64,000 nt of DNA from Mycobacterium sp. GA-1199 (GTDB taxonomy: Bacteria > Actinomycetota > Actinomycetes > Mycobacteriales > Mycobacteriaceae). Positions 51,755 through 61,089 of the stretch are shown piece by piece. The stretch spans positions 1-64,000 of the forward strand of contig NZ_LQIX01000054.1 in NCBI RefSeq assembly GCF_001500045.1, in the 5' to 3' direction. The notes under the pieces were generated by a model. That model ran no database searches, had not been told where the DNA came from, and was given only the letters and a program-made list of their open reading frames with translations. The first letter of the stretch is position 1. The number at the start of each line of letters is the position of its first letter. The translations under genes and the position numbers were made by a program.

Positions 51755-52119
51755 GTGTCGGTTCCTTCCTTTGGTGTGTCGGTCATCTCAGCCAGCAAGG
51801 CATCCAGCCGGCGGTAGCTGCGTTCGAGGTCGAGTCGGTATCGGTCGATCCATGCGGTGAGCCGCTCGAGCGCGGCGGGGTCCAGGTGCACGGGCCTGCG
51901 CTGAGCCTCGCGGGTTCTGGTGACCAGGCCGGCGTGCTCGAGCACCTGAATGTGTTTGGACACCGCCTGTTTGGTGATCTCGAAGGGCTCCGCGAGCTCG
52001 TTGACCGTGGCCGGCCCCCGCGAAAGCCGCGCCACGATGGCTCGCCGGACGGGATCGGCCAGCGCCAAGAAGGCGCGGTCGAGCGCAGAGTCTGCATCGT
52101 CATCACGCTCCAATATCAA
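51751..52119 (-). CDS. ArsR-family regulator paired with SRPBCC gene
   Basis: 122 aa winged helix (LADPVRRAIVARLSRGPATVNELAEPFEITKQAVSKHIQVLEHAGLV). No cysteine metal site, so a ligand other than arsenic. TTG 52119 is the start given, with TTG 52113 an alternative; both overlap a TTGATCAA-containing region likely used for autoregulation. Confidence 0.85.
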   Translation of the reverse strand: MILERDDDADSALDRAFLALADPVRRAIVARLSRGPATVNELAEPFEITKQAVSKHIQVLEHAGLVTRTREAQRRPVHLDPAALERLTAWIDRYRLDLERSYRRLDALLAEMTDTPKEGTDT

Positions 52120-52140
52120 CCCTTTGATTGATCAACTCAA
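52111..52140. promoter_or_regulatory. AT-rich operator-like region of the ArsR gene
   Basis: Palindrome TTGATCAA (52128-52135) with further TTGAT/ATCAA-type half sites on both sides, at and upstream of the start. Unusually AT-rich for this window; a likely ArsR binding site. Confidence 0.45.
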
Positions 52141-52190
52141 TGATTGAATACCAAGGTAGAGCGACGCTTAAGCTATGTCAATGGCCGAGG

Positions 52191-53519
52191 TCAGCGCTTG
52201 CGACGGATGATCGCGCGCAGCTTGTCGAGCCGGGCAGCGATCTCCCGCTCGACGCCGTGGGACGTCGGCTTGTAGTAGTCGACGCCGACCAGTTCATCGG
52301 GCGGATACTGTTGCGGCACAACGCCGTCCGGATCGTCGTGGCTGTATTTGTAGCCGACCGCGTTGCCCAGCTTCTCCGCGCCCGAGTAGTGGCCGTCGCG
52401 CAGATGCGGCGGCACCAAACCGGCCTTACCCGCCCGGATGTCGGCCATCGCCGCCCCCAGCGCGGTGGTCACGGCGTTGGACTTCGGGGCTGTCGCGAGA
52501 TGAACCGTGGCGTGCGCGAGCGTGAGTTGGGCTTCGGGCATGCCGATCAACTGCACGGTCTGCGCTGCGGCCACGGCGGTCTGCAAGGCGGTCGGATCGG
52601 CCATCCCGATGTCCTCGCTGGCCAAGATCATCAGCCGGCGCGCCACGAAACGCGGATCCTCGCCCGCGACCAGCATCCGGGACAGATAGTGCAGTGCGGC
52701 GTCGACATCGGATCCGCGGACGGACTTGATGAACGCGCTGATCACGTCGTAGTGCTGATCCCCGTCGCGGTCGTAGCGGACGGCGGCCTTGTCCAGGGAC
52801 TGCTCGATGGTCTCGACCGTCACGGCCTCCCCCGCTTCGGCCGCGACCTCGAGCGCGGTCAGCGCCCGGCGGGCGTCGCCGGCCGACAGCGCGACCAGAA
52901 GGTCGACAGCCTCGTCGGTGACGCTGACCTTGCCGGCTAGTCCGCGAGGGTCGTCGATGGCGCGGCGGACCAGCGTGCGCACCGCATCGGCGTCGAGGGG
53001 TTGCAGCTGCAGGATCAGCGACCGCGAGAGCAGCGGAGCCACCACCGAGAACGAGGGGTTCTCGGTGGTGGCGGCGACCAGAGCGACGACACGGTTCTCG
53101 ACCGCGGACAGCAGGGCGTCCTGCTGCGTTTTGGAGAAGCGGTGCACCTCGTCGATGAACAGCACGGTCTGCTCGCCGTATGCGGCCGCGCGCCTGGCGA
53201 CGTCGATCACGGCGCGCACCTCTTTGACGCCCGCCGACAGCGCCGACAGGGCCTCGAACCGGCGCCCGGTGGCTTGTGAGATCAGCGACGCCAGCGTGGT
53301 CTTACCGGTACCGGGCGGGCCGTAGAGGATGACCGAGGCGGCACCCGAGCCCTCGACCATCCGGCGCAGCGGAGAGCCGGCCTGCAGCAGGTGGTCCTGG
53401 CCGACCACCTCGTCGAGCGTGGCCGGGCGCATCCGCACCGCCAAAGGCGACGACGCGCCGACGGGCCCGGCCGCGGGCGTGGGAGCCTCGCCGGGGACGT
53501 CGAACAGACCGTCGGACAC
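52191..53519 (-). CDS. rarA: Replication-associated recombination protein A (MgsA/RarA)
   Basis: 442 aa AAA+ clamp-loader-like ATPase. Walker A GPPGTGKTT at 67-75, Walker B LFIDEVHRF near 121, sensor 1 TTENPSF, and a C-terminal tetramerisation part with VGYKYSHDDPDG. Acts at stalled forks. GTG start. Equivalent of Rv2559c. Confidence 0.95.
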   Translation of the reverse strand: MSDGLFDVPGEAPTPAAGPVGASSPLAVRMRPATLDEVVGQDHLLQAGSPLRRMVEGSGAASVILYGPPGTGKTTLASLISQATGRRFEALSALSAGVKEVRAVIDVARRAAAYGEQTVLFIDEVHRFSKTQQDALLSAVENRVVALVAATTENPSFSVVAPLLSRSLILQLQPLDADAVRTLVRRAIDDPRGLAGKVSVTDEAVDLLVALSAGDARRALTALEVAAEAGEAVTVETIEQSLDKAAVRYDRDGDQHYDVISAFIKSVRGSDVDAALHYLSRMLVAGEDPRFVARRLMILASEDIGMADPTALQTAVAAAQTVQLIGMPEAQLTLAHATVHLATAPKSNAVTTALGAAMADIRAGKAGLVPPHLRDGHYSGAEKLGNAVGYKYSHDDPDGVVPQQYPPDELVGVDYYKPTSHGVEREIAARLDKLRAIIRRKR

Positions 53520-53539
53520 GCCTTCTGCTTACCACGCCG

Positions 53540-54376
53540 TCATGACGCGGGTTGCGTCACGAAGTCGATCAGCTCCTCGACCCGCCCGATCAGCGCGGGC
53601 TCGAGGTCGTTCCAGTCCCGCACCCGCCCGCGGATGCGCTGCCACGCCCGTGCGATGTCGGCCTGACCGGCGGCGGGCCACCCGAGCGCGCGGCACACGC
53701 CCGTCTTCCAATCGATGCCCTTTGGAATGAGGGGCCACGCCTCGACGCCGAGCCGCTCGGGTTTGACGGCCTGCCAGATGTCGATGAACGGGTGCCCGAC
53801 GACCAGGGTGTGGGCGCCGCCGGGGCCGCGCCGGACCGCGTCCGCGATGCGTGCCTCCTTCGACCCCGAGACCAGGTGGTCGACGAGGACGCCGAGGCGG
53901 CGGCCGGGACCGGGCCGGAAGTCCTCGACGATGGCCACGAGATCGTCGATGCCACCGAGGTGTTCGACGACGACGCCCTCGATCCGCAGATCGTCACCCC
54001 AGACCTGTTCGACGAGTTCGGCGTCGTGCCGGCCCTCGACGTAGATGCGGCTGGCCAGCGCGACCTTGGCCCTCGCGCCGTGCACCGCGACGGATCCCGA
54101 CGCGGTGCGGGTGGTCGTGGGTGCGGCCCCTCGGGGCGCGGTCAGGATCACCGGCCTGCCGTCGATCAGGTAGCCCGGCCCGACGGGAAACGGCTTGCGC
54201 CGTCCGTTGCGGTCCTCCAGTTCCATGCGGCCGTATTCGACACGGACGATGGCGCCGACGTATCCGGTCTGCGCGTCCTCGACGACCAGCCCGATCTCGG
54301 CCGGTTGTTCGGTGGAGCGAACCTTACGCGGGTGCGGGTTGTTGGCCAGGATGTCGGAGCCATATCGATCAGCCAC
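53540..54376 (-). CDS. DUF3097-like conserved actinobacterial protein
   Basis: 278 aa, no signal. Small N-terminal barrel-like region (about 20-75) and a Toprim-like C-terminal part suggested by IYVEGRHDAELVEQVWG and GVLVDHLVSGSKEARI, as in nucleases and primases. I match it to DUF3097 from memory. GTG 54376 is chosen at the conserved ADRYGSDIL; no biochemical role known. 20 bp after rarA's start region on the same strand. Confidence 0.7.
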   Translation of the reverse strand: MADRYGSDILANNPHPRKVRSTEQPAEIGLVVEDAQTGYVGAIVRVEYGRMELEDRNGRRKPFPVGPGYLIDGRPVILTAPRGAAPTTTRTASGSVAVHGARAKVALASRIYVEGRHDAELVEQVWGDDLRIEGVVVEHLGGIDDLVAIVEDFRPGPGRRLGVLVDHLVSGSKEARIADAVRRGPGGAHTLVVGHPFIDIWQAVKPERLGVEAWPLIPKGIDWKTGVCRALGWPAAGQADIARAWQRIRGRVRDWNDLEPALIGRVEELIDFVTQPAS

Positions 54377-54496
54377 CGGGCGATCGTAGGGCCGCCTCTC
54401 GCCGTCGAGGGACCCAAAGTGTTTCCGACACGCCGAGATGTCGGGCGGCCCACGTCCGCCCGCGGAAGCCGACAGCTCGTCGGCGACAATGCGGGC

Positions 54497-55297
54497 GTGA
54501 CGGATCTTGCTCGATACGGACCTTGGGCGGTGATCGCCGGCGGCTCGGAAGGTGTCGGCGCCGAATTCGCCCACCACCTCGCCCGCGCGGGCTTCAACCT
54601 CGTGCTGATCGCGCGGAAGCCCGACCCGCTCGACCGGACGGCCGAGGCTTGTCGCCGCAGCGGCGTGGAGGTGCGCACCTTAGCCGTCGACCTGACCTCC
54701 CCCGACGCGATGGAACGCATCGTGGCGGTCACCGGTGACCTCGAGGTCGGCCTGCTGATCTACAACGCCGGGGCCAACACCTGCAGCGAGCAGTTCTTCG
54801 ACGCTGGCCTCGCTGACTTTCAGAAGGTGATCGACCTGAATGTCGGCACGATGCTCGCGATGGTGCAGCACTTCGGCCGTCCGATGCGTGAGCGCCGCCG
54901 CGGCGGCATCTTGATGGTGGGGTCGATGGCCGGCTATCTCGGTTCCGAACGTCACACGGTCTACGGCGGGGTGAAGGCGTTCGGCCGGATCTTCGCCGAG
55001 AGCCTGTGGCTCGAATTGCGTGAGTACGACGTGCACGTGCTCGAACTCGTCCTGGGTGTGACCCGCACACCGGCGATGGAACGGGTGGGCTTGAACTTCG
55101 ACGTGCCCGGGATGCGGGTGGCCGATCCCGCCGATGTGGCGCGAGAGGGTTTGCAGCAGTTGGCCAATGGGCCGGTACATGTCGCGGGCGGTAACGCCGA
55201 CGACGTCGCGCGTCGCAACGACCCGGACCGCGCGAAGGTGGTGCTGCGCACGCACGAGTTCATGCAGAAGTTGCTGGGCGAGAGGGGAACCCGATGA
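54497..55297 (+). CDS. Short-chain dehydrogenase/reductase
   Basis: 266 aa. Cofactor loop GGSEGVGAEF near 15, NAG near 92, Ser in VGSMAG and Tyr-Lys in YGGVK. GTG 54497 has GACAAT seven bases upstream as a -10, so probably leaderless. Overlaps the next gene as ATGA. Substrate not known. Confidence 0.88.
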   Translation: MTDLARYGPWAVIAGGSEGVGAEFAHHLARAGFNLVLIARKPDPLDRTAEACRRSGVEVRTLAVDLTSPDAMERIVAVTGDLEVGLLIYNAGANTCSEQFFDAGLADFQKVIDLNVGTMLAMVQHFGRPMRERRRGGILMVGSMAGYLGSERHTVYGGVKAFGRIFAESLWLELREYDVHVLELVLGVTRTPAMERVGLNFDVPGMRVADPADVAREGLQQLANGPVHVAGGNADDVARRNDPDRAKVVLRTHEFMQKLLGERGTR

Positions 55298-55767
55298 CCG
55301 AGTTGGTGGACCTGGAGCGGCGGCTTGCCCGCATCGAGGACGAGCGCGAGATCGAACGGCTGATCGCGTCCTACGGTCCGTTGGTGGACGCCGGCGAAGC
55401 CGATGCGGCCGCGGACCTCTGGGCCGACGACGGCAGCTACGACGTCGAGGGTTGGCACATGGCGGGCCGTGAGGAGGTCGCGGCGATGGTGCGCTCCGGC
55501 GCCCACCAGGGTTTGATCCGTCGCGGTTGCTGCCACTTCCTTGGGCCCGCGGTGGTCACGGTGGACGGCGACGACGCGGTCGCGGTCTGCGAGTCGCTGT
55601 TGGTGACGCGCCACGACGACGGTTTCACGGTATCCCGGGCGGGGGCCAACCACTTTCGGTTGCGCCGCGGCGACGGGCGGTGGGTCATCGTCGAACGGCG
55701 GACCCGCCAGCTCGACGGCGGCGCCGAGGCGCGCGAGCTGTTGGCCACAGGTGTGGCGGGGCGGTGA
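55294..55767 (+). CDS. SnoaL-like (NTF2-fold) protein
   Basis: 157 aa: REIERLIASYGPLVDAGEADAAADLWADDGSYD and GREEVAAM are typical. Coupled to the SDR (ATGA), suggesting they act on one substrate. A short direct repeat (CGGCGTGTTGCG at 55808 and 55836) lies in the 112-bp gap downstream. Confidence 0.82.
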   Translation: MTELVDLERRLARIEDEREIERLIASYGPLVDAGEADAAADLWADDGSYDVEGWHMAGREEVAAMVRSGAHQGLIRRGCCHFLGPAVVTVDGDDAVAVCESLLVTRHDDGFTVSRAGANHFRLRRGDGRWVIVERRTRQLDGGAEARELLATGVAGR

Positions 55768-55879
55768 CTCAACCGGCGCGAGCGACCATAGCTCCTATGT
55801 CAAGCGGCGGCGTGTTGCGGAATGACAACAATGCACGGCGTGTTGCGTGCAGACACGGCCGCTCGCGGAGGTGGTGGGA

Positions 55880-56908
55880 CTAGGTCTGGGTGATCTCGTC
55901 GACCACGGTGTGGAGAAACCGCATCTTCTCGAGCACCGGGACGGGCAGCACGAACGGGTATAGATCGTCCTTGCCCATCGAGCGGTTGAGCATGTTCAGC
56001 GCCCACGACAGCGGCAGCCACATCTCGATGATGGCATCGAAGCTGCTTGGCCCCAGTACCTTTCGTTCGAATGTCGCCGCCGCGGGCGCCACCCCGAACG
56101 CGGCGGCGGTGTCGAGGGTGTCGCGGATGTGCAGATAGTGCGCGAACGTCTCCGCCCAGTCCTCGGCCGCGTGCATGGTGGCGTAGGAGGAGACGTAGCT
56201 CTCCCCCCAGTTGTCGGGCGGGCCCTCGTTGTAATGGCGGTCCAACGCCGCCTGGTAATCGGCGTCGGGGTCACCGAACAACTCACGGAATCGGGCGTCG
56301 TAGTCGGGTGACACGCTGACCAGGCGGTAGTAGTAATAGTGCCCCACCTCGTGGCGGAAGTGGCCGAGCAGCGTGCGGTACGGCTCGTCCATCGCCTTGC
56401 GCAACTGCTCACGGTGCACGTCGTCGCCCTCGGCGAGATCCAGTGTGATGACACCGTTTTGATGTCCGGTGAACACCTTCTGGTGTTCGCTGGAGAGCAG
56501 GTCGAAGGCCAGGCCGTAGTCGGGATCTTCGTCGCGGCCGACGATCGGCAGCTTGAGCTCGAACAGTTCGGCCAACAACCGCCGCTTGGCGCGCTCGGCG
56601 TCGGCGAACGCCGCGAGCGCCTTGGTGTCAGAGTCCTGGGGCCGGGTGCGGGTGAGGCTGCACGACTCACACAGCTTGTGGATCGGACCCTTCTCCACCA
56701 GCCAATTGCATTCCGCCAGATGCATGTTCGCGCACAGCTGGTACTTCTCGCCGTCGACGAAGCCGGCGTGGTTCTGCTCGTCTCCGGTGGCGATGACCAA
56801 CAGCGCCATGTCGTCGAGGGAGAATCCGAGCGGTTTACCGCACGACAGGCACAGCGAGTTCTCGAACGCCAGGCGCTGTCCACAGTTGGGGCACAGGAAG
56901 TCACGCAT
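55880..56908 (-). CDS. Putative zinc metallopeptidase with N-terminal zinc ribbon (Rv2568c-like)
   Basis: 342 aa. N-terminal ribbon with Cys6/9/20/23, a second Cys set at 59, 67, 80 and 83, then a zincin-like domain with HEVGH at 186-190 and a downstream AEDWAETFAHYLHI supplying a third ligand. The family accompanies the ATP-grasp/alpha-E/transglutaminase genes. ATG overlaps the transglutaminase stop by eight bases. Confidence 0.85.
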   Translation of the reverse strand: MRDFLCPNCGQRLAFENSLCLSCGKPLGFSLDDMALLVIATGDEQNHAGFVDGEKYQLCANMHLAECNWLVEKGPIHKLCESCSLTRTRPQDSDTKALAAFADAERAKRRLLAELFELKLPIVGRDEDPDYGLAFDLLSSEHQKVFTGHQNGVITLDLAEGDDVHREQLRKAMDEPYRTLLGHFRHEVGHYYYYRLVSVSPDYDARFRELFGDPDADYQAALDRHYNEGPPDNWGESYVSSYATMHAAEDWAETFAHYLHIRDTLDTAAAFGVAPAAATFERKVLGPSSFDAIIEMWLPLSWALNMLNRSMGKDDLYPFVLPVPVLEKMRFLHTVVDEITQT

Positions 56909-57833
56909 GCAGCACTCCCCCCTCGAACGGTTCGACGTCGACGGAGACGTCGATCTCGCTGCTCTGCGAGTCGGTGTAGATGATGCCGCGCAACGGCGGG
57001 ACGTCGGCGTAGTCGCGGCCGTACCCGACGGTGATGTAGCGCTCGTCGACCATCTGGTCGTTGGTGGGATCCAGGCCCAACCACTGGTTCTGCGGTGTCC
57101 ACACGGCGGCCCACGCGTGGGTCGCGTCGATACCGATCATCCGTTCCTTCCCGGGCGGCGGATCGGTCGCCAGATAACCGGACACATAACTGGCGGCCAA
57201 CCCGTTGGCGCGCAGGCAGGCGATGGCCAGCCGTGCGAAGTCCTGACATACCCCTTCGCGTGCCGCCAAAACCTGGCTGACCTGAGTGGACACCGTCGTC
57301 GATCCCGACCGGTAGGTGAAATCGGAGTAGATGCGGTGCGTCAGGTCCCCCAGCGCGTCGATCAGCGGCCGTTCCGGCTCGAAACTCGCTGCGGCGTAAT
57401 CGCGTATAGCCGGCGTGATCTCCGGCGGTTGAAGGTCGAGGGTGAACTCGGTCGCCAACGCCGCGTCCACGCCGACGGGGCGGGCGATCTCCCACGGCGC
57501 CAACGCCGAACCTGCCCCGTACAGCGTGGGCGGCGGTGGGTCGACTTCGACCACCGAGCGGCTGGTCACCGTCAGCGCCCGGTGACGTTCGGTGACGTGG
57601 AAGTACGAGCTGATGTTGCCGTAGACGTCGCGACTGGTGGAGCTGTCCGCGGCCGGCGGATCGATCTCGAGCTCGTGCGACAGGCAGCGCTGACGCTCGG
57701 TGCCTCGCGGGGTGAGGAAGCCGCGGCCGTAGGAACTGGTGACATCGGCGGCGTAGCGATACACGGTGCGGTGCATGATGCGGTAGATGCGGCTGGCGGC
57801 CGACGAGGTCGGGCCGTCCGGGAACGCGGTCAC
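56901..57833 (-). CDS. Transglutaminase-like cysteine peptidase (Rv2569c-like)
   Basis: 310 aa from GTG 57833. Bacterial transglutaminase N-terminal domain (about 15-100) and core with Cys196 (GVCQDFARL), His239 (THAWAAVW) and Asp255 (LDPTND), so the triad is complete. Probably cleaves or forms amide links. Start overlaps the ATP-grasp gene stop (GTGA). Confidence 0.9.
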   Translation of the reverse strand: MTAFPDGPTSSAASRIYRIMHRTVYRYAADVTSSYGRGFLTPRGTERQRCLSHELEIDPPAADSSTSRDVYGNISSYFHVTERHRALTVTSRSVVEVDPPPPTLYGAGSALAPWEIARPVGVDAALATEFTLDLQPPEITPAIRDYAAASFEPERPLIDALGDLTHRIYSDFTYRSGSTTVSTQVSQVLAAREGVCQDFARLAIACLRANGLAASYVSGYLATDPPPGKERMIGIDATHAWAAVWTPQNQWLGLDPTNDQMVDERYITVGYGRDYADVPPLRGIIYTDSQSSEIDVSVDVEPFEGGVLHA

Positions 57834-60490
57834 GGCATCAACCTTCGCTCGTCCTTGCCCCACAGGTGCTGCATCCCGCCGGGCAGCGACAGATGGGTCG
57901 CGGTGATGACGTTGGCCAACTCGCGGAGGTCGGCATGCATCCCGTCGAGCAGCTCGGCCAGCTCGGCCCGCCTGCCGTTCACGATCTCCTCCAGGTCATC
58001 GGGGTCGAGTCGCCGTAGCCGGGTACCGATCTCGTCGACCATCCGCTCGGCCCGAGACGATCCCGAGGAACCGGGCAGCGCCTTGAGATTCGTGCGTAGC
58101 CGCTCCAGCTGGTAGGCCAGCGAGCGTGGGTTGTCGGCGTCGAACAGCACGAGGTCGGCGACTGCGGACACGCTGACCTTGCCGAGCATGCGGCGCCGGT
58201 AGATGATCGCCGACTCGCACACCACCAGAGTCGATTCGGTGATGGCCTGTTCGGCGCCCGGGCTACGGGCGGTGGTCAGCGTTGCACTCAGCAACGCGGT
58301 GAGGTTCAGCCCGCGTTCGATGCGCTTGCCGATGTCCATCATCGTCCAGCTGACGTCACGGATCATCGACTCCGCCGCCACGCCCGACAGTGCCAGCATG
58401 CCCGCGAGGGTCAGGCTGGCCGTCGCGGTGAGGAACGCCTCGCCCTCGGCCTGCGAATCGGGCGGCTCGTCGGCGGGACGGCCGGACGATGACGCGGGTG
58501 GATGAAGCAGCGCCCGTTCGACAGCGGCCAGCACCATCCAGGTGTCGTTGGACATCTGGTCGCGCACCGAACGGGTGAGCAGGCCCAGACGTTCGACGGA
58601 CTGCGCCAACGAGCCCTGGCGGTGCCGGTCTGCGGTCAACGACCACAGGGTCGACTGGGCGGTGGCGATCAGCTCCGCGTAGTCACCGTCGGCGCCGGTG
58701 TCGGTACCGGTTTGGTGGCCCAGCGCGGTCAGCAACACCGGCACGCATTCGCTGCCGTCCATGTCTCGGCGGTAATGGAATTCGTGATAGCGCTCCCTGG
58801 TCACGGTGAGCAGCCTCGCCATGTGCTCGGCGCGTTCGGCGTAGCGTCCCACCCAGAACATGTCGGCCAGTACGCGCGGCGAGCTCACCGCCCGCGTCGG
58901 GCTCGGCGTGATCGCGGGCAGATCGACCGGCGGAACCCGCTCCACGGTGCCCCGCTCCGGTGCCCGAACCCAGACATCCTTGGCCGCAACGGTATTCAGT
59001 GTGTACGCCGCGTCTCCGGGGGCCAGCACGTACCCGAGGCCGCCGATCATGGGCGCATAGCCGCCGCGCTGAGCGACGGTGAACAGGCGCATGCCGACGT
59101 TCGATGCCGACAGGGCGCCCGAATTGACGATGCTTGGCGCAGAGGAGAACTCGGGTAGTTCCTGGCCGACCCACTGCCACGGCGTTGCTTCGATGCACGC
59201 GCTCAGCTGACGGCGCTGCTCGGCGGACAAGGCCGGGCCGACGATAGGGCGGCCACCGGTCACCGGCCTGATCAACAGCGACGACAGGTGGGCGACCAGG
59301 TGCGAGCGCTCGGCGCCATTGCCGCCCCAGTACATCGGCGTGGTGTCGAGCATCGGTGACTCGCCGAGCAACACCTCCGAGAGTTCGGGCAGAAACCGCT
59401 GCAGCCCGGGGCTTTCGAGGATGCCGCTGCCCAACGTGTTGACCACGGCAACCGTGCCGCGGCGCAGCGCCTCGACCAGACCGGCGACTCCGATCCGTGA
59501 GTCCGAACGCAGATCCAGCGGATCGACGAAGTCCGCGTCCACCCGGCGCAGCACGACGTCGACGCGCTTGAGCGTTCCCATCGAGCGCATCCACAGCTTG
59601 CCGTCGCGCACGACGAGGTCGGCGCTCTCCACCAGCGGGAAGCCCAGCACGCCGGCCAGATACGCCTGGTCGAAGGCGGTCTCGGAGTGAATGCCGGGGC
59701 TGAGCACCACCACCGTCGGCTCCTCGGCAGACTCGGGGGCGGCGTCGATGAGCGCCAGTCGCAGCGCCTGCGCCCACGGAGACGCCGGCCGCGGGCCGAT
59801 CTGTTCGTAGAGATCGGGAACGGCGTGCGCGACCACACGCCGGTCCGCCAGCGCGTAGCCCGCCCCCGAGGGTGCCTGCGTCCAGTCGGCGTTGACGCGA
59901 TAGCCGCCGTCGCCGACACGGCTGACGTCGCAGCCATGCAGAAACAGCTGGTGACGGCCGGGGATGTCGATGCCCCGCGCGGCCCGCACATAGCCGGGAT
60001 GGGCGAAGAGAAGCGCAGCGGGCAGCACGCCGCTCGTGATCGACAGCTGAGGCCCATACAGGTCGGTCAGGACCGCATCGAGCAGTCGGGAGCGCTGCAG
60101 CAGACCGGATTCCAGCGTGTTCCACTCATCGGCTGAGACCACCAGGGGTAGCGCGTCGAGATGCCAGGGTCCCGGTTCCGCGGGCTCATTGCCGTCGGGG
60201 CAGCCCTGCCCGACCACCGAACCGCGCCCGTCGACCGAGACGTAGGTGATGCCGTCGTTGTCGACCAGGCTACGCACCACGTCACTCAGCTGAGCCAGGC
60301 CGGGGCGGCCACGTCCGGCGACGCATTCGGCCAGCTCCTGCCACCCCGGGCGGATATCGCCTGCGGCGTCGACGAACTCGTCGTAGCCGCTGCCCGCGCC
60401 CGGCCGCACGTCGAACAGCGCCTGCTGAACGCGCGCGGTGCGGTACCTACCCAGCAGGTCGTCGGGCGGGTGGTGTAGCGGTAGTGCCAT
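57830..60490 (-). CDS. Circularly permuted ATP-grasp fused to alpha-E domain
   Basis: 886 aa. Residues about 1-540 are a circularly permuted type-2 ATP-grasp (NADWTQAPSGAGYALADRR, VVLSPGIHSETAFDQAYLAGVLG, LWMRSMGTLKRVDVVLRR). From about 545 a helical alpha-E domain (ADMFWVGRYAERAEHMARLL). These pairings with transglutaminase and peptidase genes are known from comparative genomics and predicted to form and trim a peptide-type amide tag. Same kind of 884-residue protein as Rv2567. ATG 60490 chosen; TTG 60493 adjoins. No ribosome site. Confidence 0.9.
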   Translation of the reverse strand: MALPLHHPPDDLLGRYRTARVQQALFDVRPGAGSGYDEFVDAAGDIRPGWQELAECVAGRGRPGLAQLSDVVRSLVDNDGITYVSVDGRGSVVGQGCPDGNEPAEPGPWHLDALPLVVSADEWNTLESGLLQRSRLLDAVLTDLYGPQLSITSGVLPAALLFAHPGYVRAARGIDIPGRHQLFLHGCDVSRVGDGGYRVNADWTQAPSGAGYALADRRVVAHAVPDLYEQIGPRPASPWAQALRLALIDAAPESAEEPTVVVLSPGIHSETAFDQAYLAGVLGFPLVESADLVVRDGKLWMRSMGTLKRVDVVLRRVDADFVDPLDLRSDSRIGVAGLVEALRRGTVAVVNTLGSGILESPGLQRFLPELSEVLLGESPMLDTTPMYWGGNGAERSHLVAHLSSLLIRPVTGGRPIVGPALSAEQRRQLSACIEATPWQWVGQELPEFSSAPSIVNSGALSASNVGMRLFTVAQRGGYAPMIGGLGYVLAPGDAAYTLNTVAAKDVWVRAPERGTVERVPPVDLPAITPSPTRAVSSPRVLADMFWVGRYAERAEHMARLLTVTRERYHEFHYRRDMDGSECVPVLLTALGHQTGTDTGADGDYAELIATAQSTLWSLTADRHRQGSLAQSVERLGLLTRSVRDQMSNDTWMVLAAVERALLHPPASSSGRPADEPPDSQAEGEAFLTATASLTLAGMLALSGVAAESMIRDVSWTMMDIGKRIERGLNLTALLSATLTTARSPGAEQAITESTLVVCESAIIYRRRMLGKVSVSAVADLVLFDADNPRSLAYQLERLRTNLKALPGSSGSSRAERMVDEIGTRLRRLDPDDLEEIVNGRRAELAELLDGMHADLRELANVITATHLSLPGGMQHLWGKDERRLMP

Positions 60491-60527
60491 CAATGCAGAA
60501 CCGTAACCGGTGATCGCCGAATGTGGC

Positions 60528-61004
60528 TCACCTCTTCAGTCGTACCGCGAGTTCCTCGGGCGGGACGCGGTGGCCTTCGGCGCAGCGGAGCTCGACGGTG
60601 GCCTCCGCGCCACAGCCCCGGTGCGCGAGGCGCAACGACGTGCGGTTGGGCAGATTGCGTCGCCCCCACTCGAACATCGCCCAGACCACCGGCATGAACT
60701 CCCGGCCTGCCTCGGTGAGCACGTACTCGTCGCGGCTGCGCTGACCCGGCTCCTGATAGGGCTGGCGCTCCAGCAGACCGGCCTCGACCAGGTCCGAAAG
60801 CCTGGCCGCCGCGGCGGCTTTGGTGATCCCGACCCGGCGCCAGAAGTCCTCGAAGCGGGTGGTGCCGTAGTAGGCCTCGCGCATGATGAGCATCGCCGAC
60901 TTGGTGCCCAGCACCGCCATCGTCTTTTCGATGGGACACTCCCCGACCGCCGACCAGGCGTCCCGGTCGGCCAGCCTCCCCTGCAGAACTGTCATGGAAT
61001 TCAC
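60528..61004 (-). CDS. HxlR-family regulator
   Basis: 158 aa winged helix: CPIEKTMAVLGTKSAMLIMREAYYGTTRFEDFWRRVGITKAAAAARLSDLVEAGLL. A C-terminal CG...C(A)EGH patch may bind a metal. GTG 61004 with AGGGG five bases upstream; ATG 60995 is an alternative. Divergent from the thiolase, with a palindromic operator between them. Confidence 0.9.
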   Translation of the reverse strand: MNSMTVLQGRLADRDAWSAVGECPIEKTMAVLGTKSAMLIMREAYYGTTRFEDFWRRVGITKAAAAARLSDLVEAGLLERQPYQEPGQRSRDEYVLTEAGREFMPVVWAMFEWGRRNLPNRTSLRLAHRGCGAEATVELRCAEGHRVPPEELAVRLKR

Positions 61005-61024
61005 CGTACCCCTGAGTTGTTCTC

Positions 61025-61055
61025 CCTATACCTAGCTGATATAGCTGGGTATAGG
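61025..61055. promoter_or_regulatory. 31-bp palindromic operator and thiolase promoter
   Basis: Arms CCTATACC (61025-61032) and GGTATAGG (61048-61055), inner AGCT and AGCT, centre 61040. The thiolase promoter TTGTTC (61017-61022), 17 bases, TATAGC (61040-61045) lies within it, so HxlR binding would block polymerase. Confidence 0.85.
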
Positions 61056-61089
61056 CAAGTTCACTCAGCATGGAGGCCAGGAGGCAGCA

